A stretch of DNA of 64,000 nucleotides, taken from NCBI GenBank assembly GCA_012845835.1, contig JABAKD010000019.1:5122994-5186993 (forward strand), written 5' to 3'. The notes below the pieces were generated by a model. That model was not told the origin of the DNA. It saw only the letters and a list, made by a program, of their open reading frames with translations, and searched no databases. The position numbers and the translations under genes were made by a program. Below, one piece after another: positions 61,289 through 64,000 of this stretch (position 1 is its first letter; each line of letters begins with the position of its first letter). The DNA comes from Undaria pinnatifida (taxonomy: Eukaryota > Sar > Phaeophyceae > Laminariales > Alariaceae).

Positions 61289-64000
61289 TAATGAGCAGAT
61301 GAAGCGTGTGTGCACCATCAGACGATGATACCGTAATCGCTGAATGCAGGGTGTGTACCACCGCTGCTGTTAGTGCTTGCTGTTGAAGCGGCGGCGGAGT
61401 TTCTCCTCTTTCTCGTCGTACATTTCCTAACCCGCATGTTGGCGGCATGCTTAGAGAGCGCGAGTCTGGTGGTTGGTTAGTTATTGCTTTTTCGAGTTTT
61501 AACCGCACGGTGGCGGGATGCTTAGGAGGCATGGATTTTTTCCCTATCATGGTGATTATTGGTTGGTCGTTGTTCTGGCGGTTTTTAGCCCCTCAAAGCG
61601 CGCCGTCATTAGTCGGCGAGTAATGTTTTTTTTAGGGGCGGGGAGTGATGCCGATTACTTTAGAGTTGCTGGAGCTTTGCAGCTCTCCAACAAGTTTTGT
61701 CTGCTGTGCTTGTGCCAAACAGTTAAGTCTGTCGAGGCCCACGTACAGCCAGAAAACTGATGAAAAGTGCGGTTTCATCATATCAGTAGAGCTTACCACT
61801 TGTTCGAGACTATGATGGTTTAGGCACACTGCGTACGAGACGAGGGGGCTAACCCTACATTGGTTGATTGGGTGTGATTGGGTTGGGGTTAGAATTCGAA
61901 GCCTATGTCAACCGTTTTCTCGAACAAATGGTGAGGTGCCTTCTATTTTTTTCTGAGTGCGTAGCGTACAATAGTTCAGCTTACGCGCATGTCATTACAA
62001 AAAAAAAACATCCTTGCATTGGAGTCCGACGTAAAGAGCAAATCCTTCTATTCTAGCGGAGCCCGCATCGCTCCATGTGCCTAATCCTGTAATCGCTAGC
62101 TTTTTTCGAAACGCTTTCTCTCTCATACCTCCAAGGGGTTCAAAATGTGACTCCGCGTAACGCTTGTTGGGTTTAGAAGATGCTTCGGTTTCTTCTTGTT
62201 TTATCGTCCATTCAGAGATCGCTCATCGTATCGCCTCGATGTCTTTGTTGGATTGGTCGTCTCGCGTCATGTTAGCCAGGGTTCATCGTGTTGCCTCTTT
62301 GCCGAGATCGACGAGGGAGGGATCGTGGTCACCCGGGGCTATATTTGGGCGTCCCCGCTTTCCCGTTGAACTTGTATCGGTCGGTACAATATACGATATA
62401 CATGGCGCTAAATAATCGTTTTTTTTGTAACGTACCTTTTAGACTAAAGCAGACTCTGTTACCATCCTAGCCCTTTTTGACACCCGTTTATATCGACCAA
62501 AAACAATATATTTGTGATAGTATCAACCGCCCAAGGAAAGCCTCTGCAGCAGTACTATGAATCGCATCAGAACGCGGTGCGTGTATCGTATAGCTCCTAC
62601 CGTTGGGCTTTGAACACACTAGTGGGCACACCCTCTACCCGGCGTCTCGGGCTGCTTCGTGTCTGTGTCAATTTACGTCAATTTTCCCCTTGGAAGCCCC
62701 AAAGAGGCTCACAAACATATACGAGTAGTAGTGTTGTGTTGCCTGCTGATGACTGGGGCTGCTGCAGAGATTGTACTACCTTGAGGACACCTCATAGCGG
62801 TGTCTGCGGGCTTGCTGTTATAAGGGGGTGATGAGGGTGGTGTTACGCTCAATCCCTATACGATATTTACATGCCAGATGCTGGTGGTGTTCTGCACCAG
62901 GCAGGTTGCTGCAGAAACACTGGTTTGTTTTGGTCTTGTATTTGAGTAGAAAACATGTCAGTCATCGTGGAACCCGTTTCGACTGATACAGCAGTACCGA
63001 TCTCCGGCGATGTGTACCAGGTCCCAGGTATCATATACACCAACAATATCTCGGGAGGACGAAACCTAACTATACTATATTAACAGTACGAAACTTCCTT
63101 GTGCTCAGATAAACTTGTATAAATATCTATACAAGTATAGATGATCATTATTTTACTGGGGGATTCGGTCAAGAGTTTTTTTCCGTCTCGGCCTCAGTAT
63201 GCGATTCTCGGAACTGGAATCCTCGGTCGAATAGCTTCGTTCCAGCGCCATCTTCGCGGTGCGGCTCAAACGCCCCTCGCCCTGCCGTGTCCGTTCCGCA
63301 CCTGGCCGGGATCGGGTACGTGGGCTGAGCGAGACAAACGACAAGTGCGCAAATTTTTGTATTTTGGGCGGTATACGCCCGAGCTATTCTTGGATCTTGG
63401 CATATGCAGAGCTTTCAAATGAACGAAAAAACAGATGGGAAAACATTTTTTTCCAAGTTGGAATCATTTCCAAATTGGCTTCTTCGGCCCCACCACACTT
63501 TTTTCATGGTCACACCTCGAAGCGTTTGGCCTTTTGTCGTACGACTGCTGTGTCGTTTCTTTTCGATATCGTGTTGAGGTATTAGTGACGTATTAGTCCT
63601 TTTGACCACTTGCAAAAGGTTAATCCATAGCTTACCCAAGCTAAGCCTTATAACACTTTCCTCCCCTGCAACGGCGGTATACCAGGTCGGCCGGATATAC
63701 GGGCGGACCTGTCAATATCCAAGCGGTTTAATTTCCTGGGTATACCGGGGAAAGCATTTTTCAAGTTCGACATGGGGAAAGTCTGAAAAAGTTTATTATT
63801 GTGGATGGCGGGATTTGAACCCACGACCCAAAAAAACATTGTCGATGACGCCATTTGTTAAGGAATTAGTGGGGTATTAGTCCGTTCGACCACTTGCAAA
63901 AGGTTAACCAATGGCTTATCCAAACTAAGCCTTATTATAACAATCGGATCTCACGGTTAAATACTTTTGTTCGAGCGTTCGTTGTCTCCGAGGGGGGCCG
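61289..64000. other. no gene recognised; repeat near the end
   Basis: Short frames without motifs. GGCGGCATGCTTAG and GGCGGGATGCTTAG recur near 61440 and 61510. Past 63570 a duplicated sequence begins (listed separately). Confidence 0.45.
63570..63935 (-). repeat. duplicated sequence with tRNA-like A and B boxes
   Basis: TATTAGTCCTTTTGACCACT, TGCAAAAGGTTAATCCATAG at 63593-63632 recurs as TATTAGTCCGTTCGACCACT, TGCAAAAGGTTAACCAATGG at 63873-63914. On the minus strand AAGTGGTCGAACGGACTAAT is A-box-like and GGTCGTGGGTTCAAATCCC (63818-63800) a very good B-box. The boxes are about 60 bp apart, as in class II tRNAs or tRNA-derived SINEs; the acceptor stem is not found. Confidence 0.6.

Overview
The window looks like nuclear DNA of an intron-rich eukaryote. 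No operons, Shine-Dalgarno sites or rRNA are visible. Real coding sequence occurs as GC-rich exons bounded by good GT..AG splice sites (GTACGT, GTGAGC, GTAAGT, GTATGC donors), separated by long introns full of G-runs, micro- and minisatellites, SINE-like tRNA fragments and MITE-like elements. This texture, together with a chromodomain Ty3/gypsy integrase and an FNIP-type repeat protein, fits a stramenopile and most likely a brown alga. That assignment is inference, not proof.

Layout. 0-9 kb: a decayed, frameshifted Ty3/gypsy pol fragment (minus strand, 2.46-4.3 kb), a GGAAGCTTCC-type satellite, a GGTACGATTTCGTACC palindrome array, then repeat-rich DNA without a convincing gene. 9.26-16.7 kb: a minus-strand, multi-exon FtsH-like AAA+ gene, with membrane segment, Walker A, Walker B, second region of homology and AAA lid readable exon by exon. 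No M41 peptidase (HExxH) part is found downstream. Three of its exons have extra partial copies nearby. 17-22 kb: SINE-like copies and decayed transposon-like sequence. 22.7-23.8 kb: a plus-strand FNIP/LRR-like gene. 26.5-37.8 kb: a minus-strand NEDD1 (GCP-WD) orthologue, with N-terminal WD40 repeats, a very long Gly/Ser/Ala linker exon and the conserved C-terminal gamma-tubulin-binding helix. One of its introns holds a 0.94-kb element with perfect 26-bp terminal inverted repeats. 41.5-61.3 kb: a plus-strand gene for a large (about 2,000+ residue) low-complexity and coiled-coil protein that I do not recognise. Its first intron (6.6 kb) appears to hold a 4.2-kb array of AATAGGTATCGAT hairpins, arranged as two tandem ~2.1-kb copies. 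61.3-64 kb: no gene seen, tRNA-like repeat sequence near the end.

The two best-resolved large genes diverge from about 37.8 and 41.5 kb. NEDD1 recruits gamma-tubulin ring complexes to centrosomes and spindles. The divergent coiled-coil gene could share a promoter region with it, but no functional link is shown. Exon boundaries were read by eye and tested for reading-phase consistency; those that close exactly are stated.
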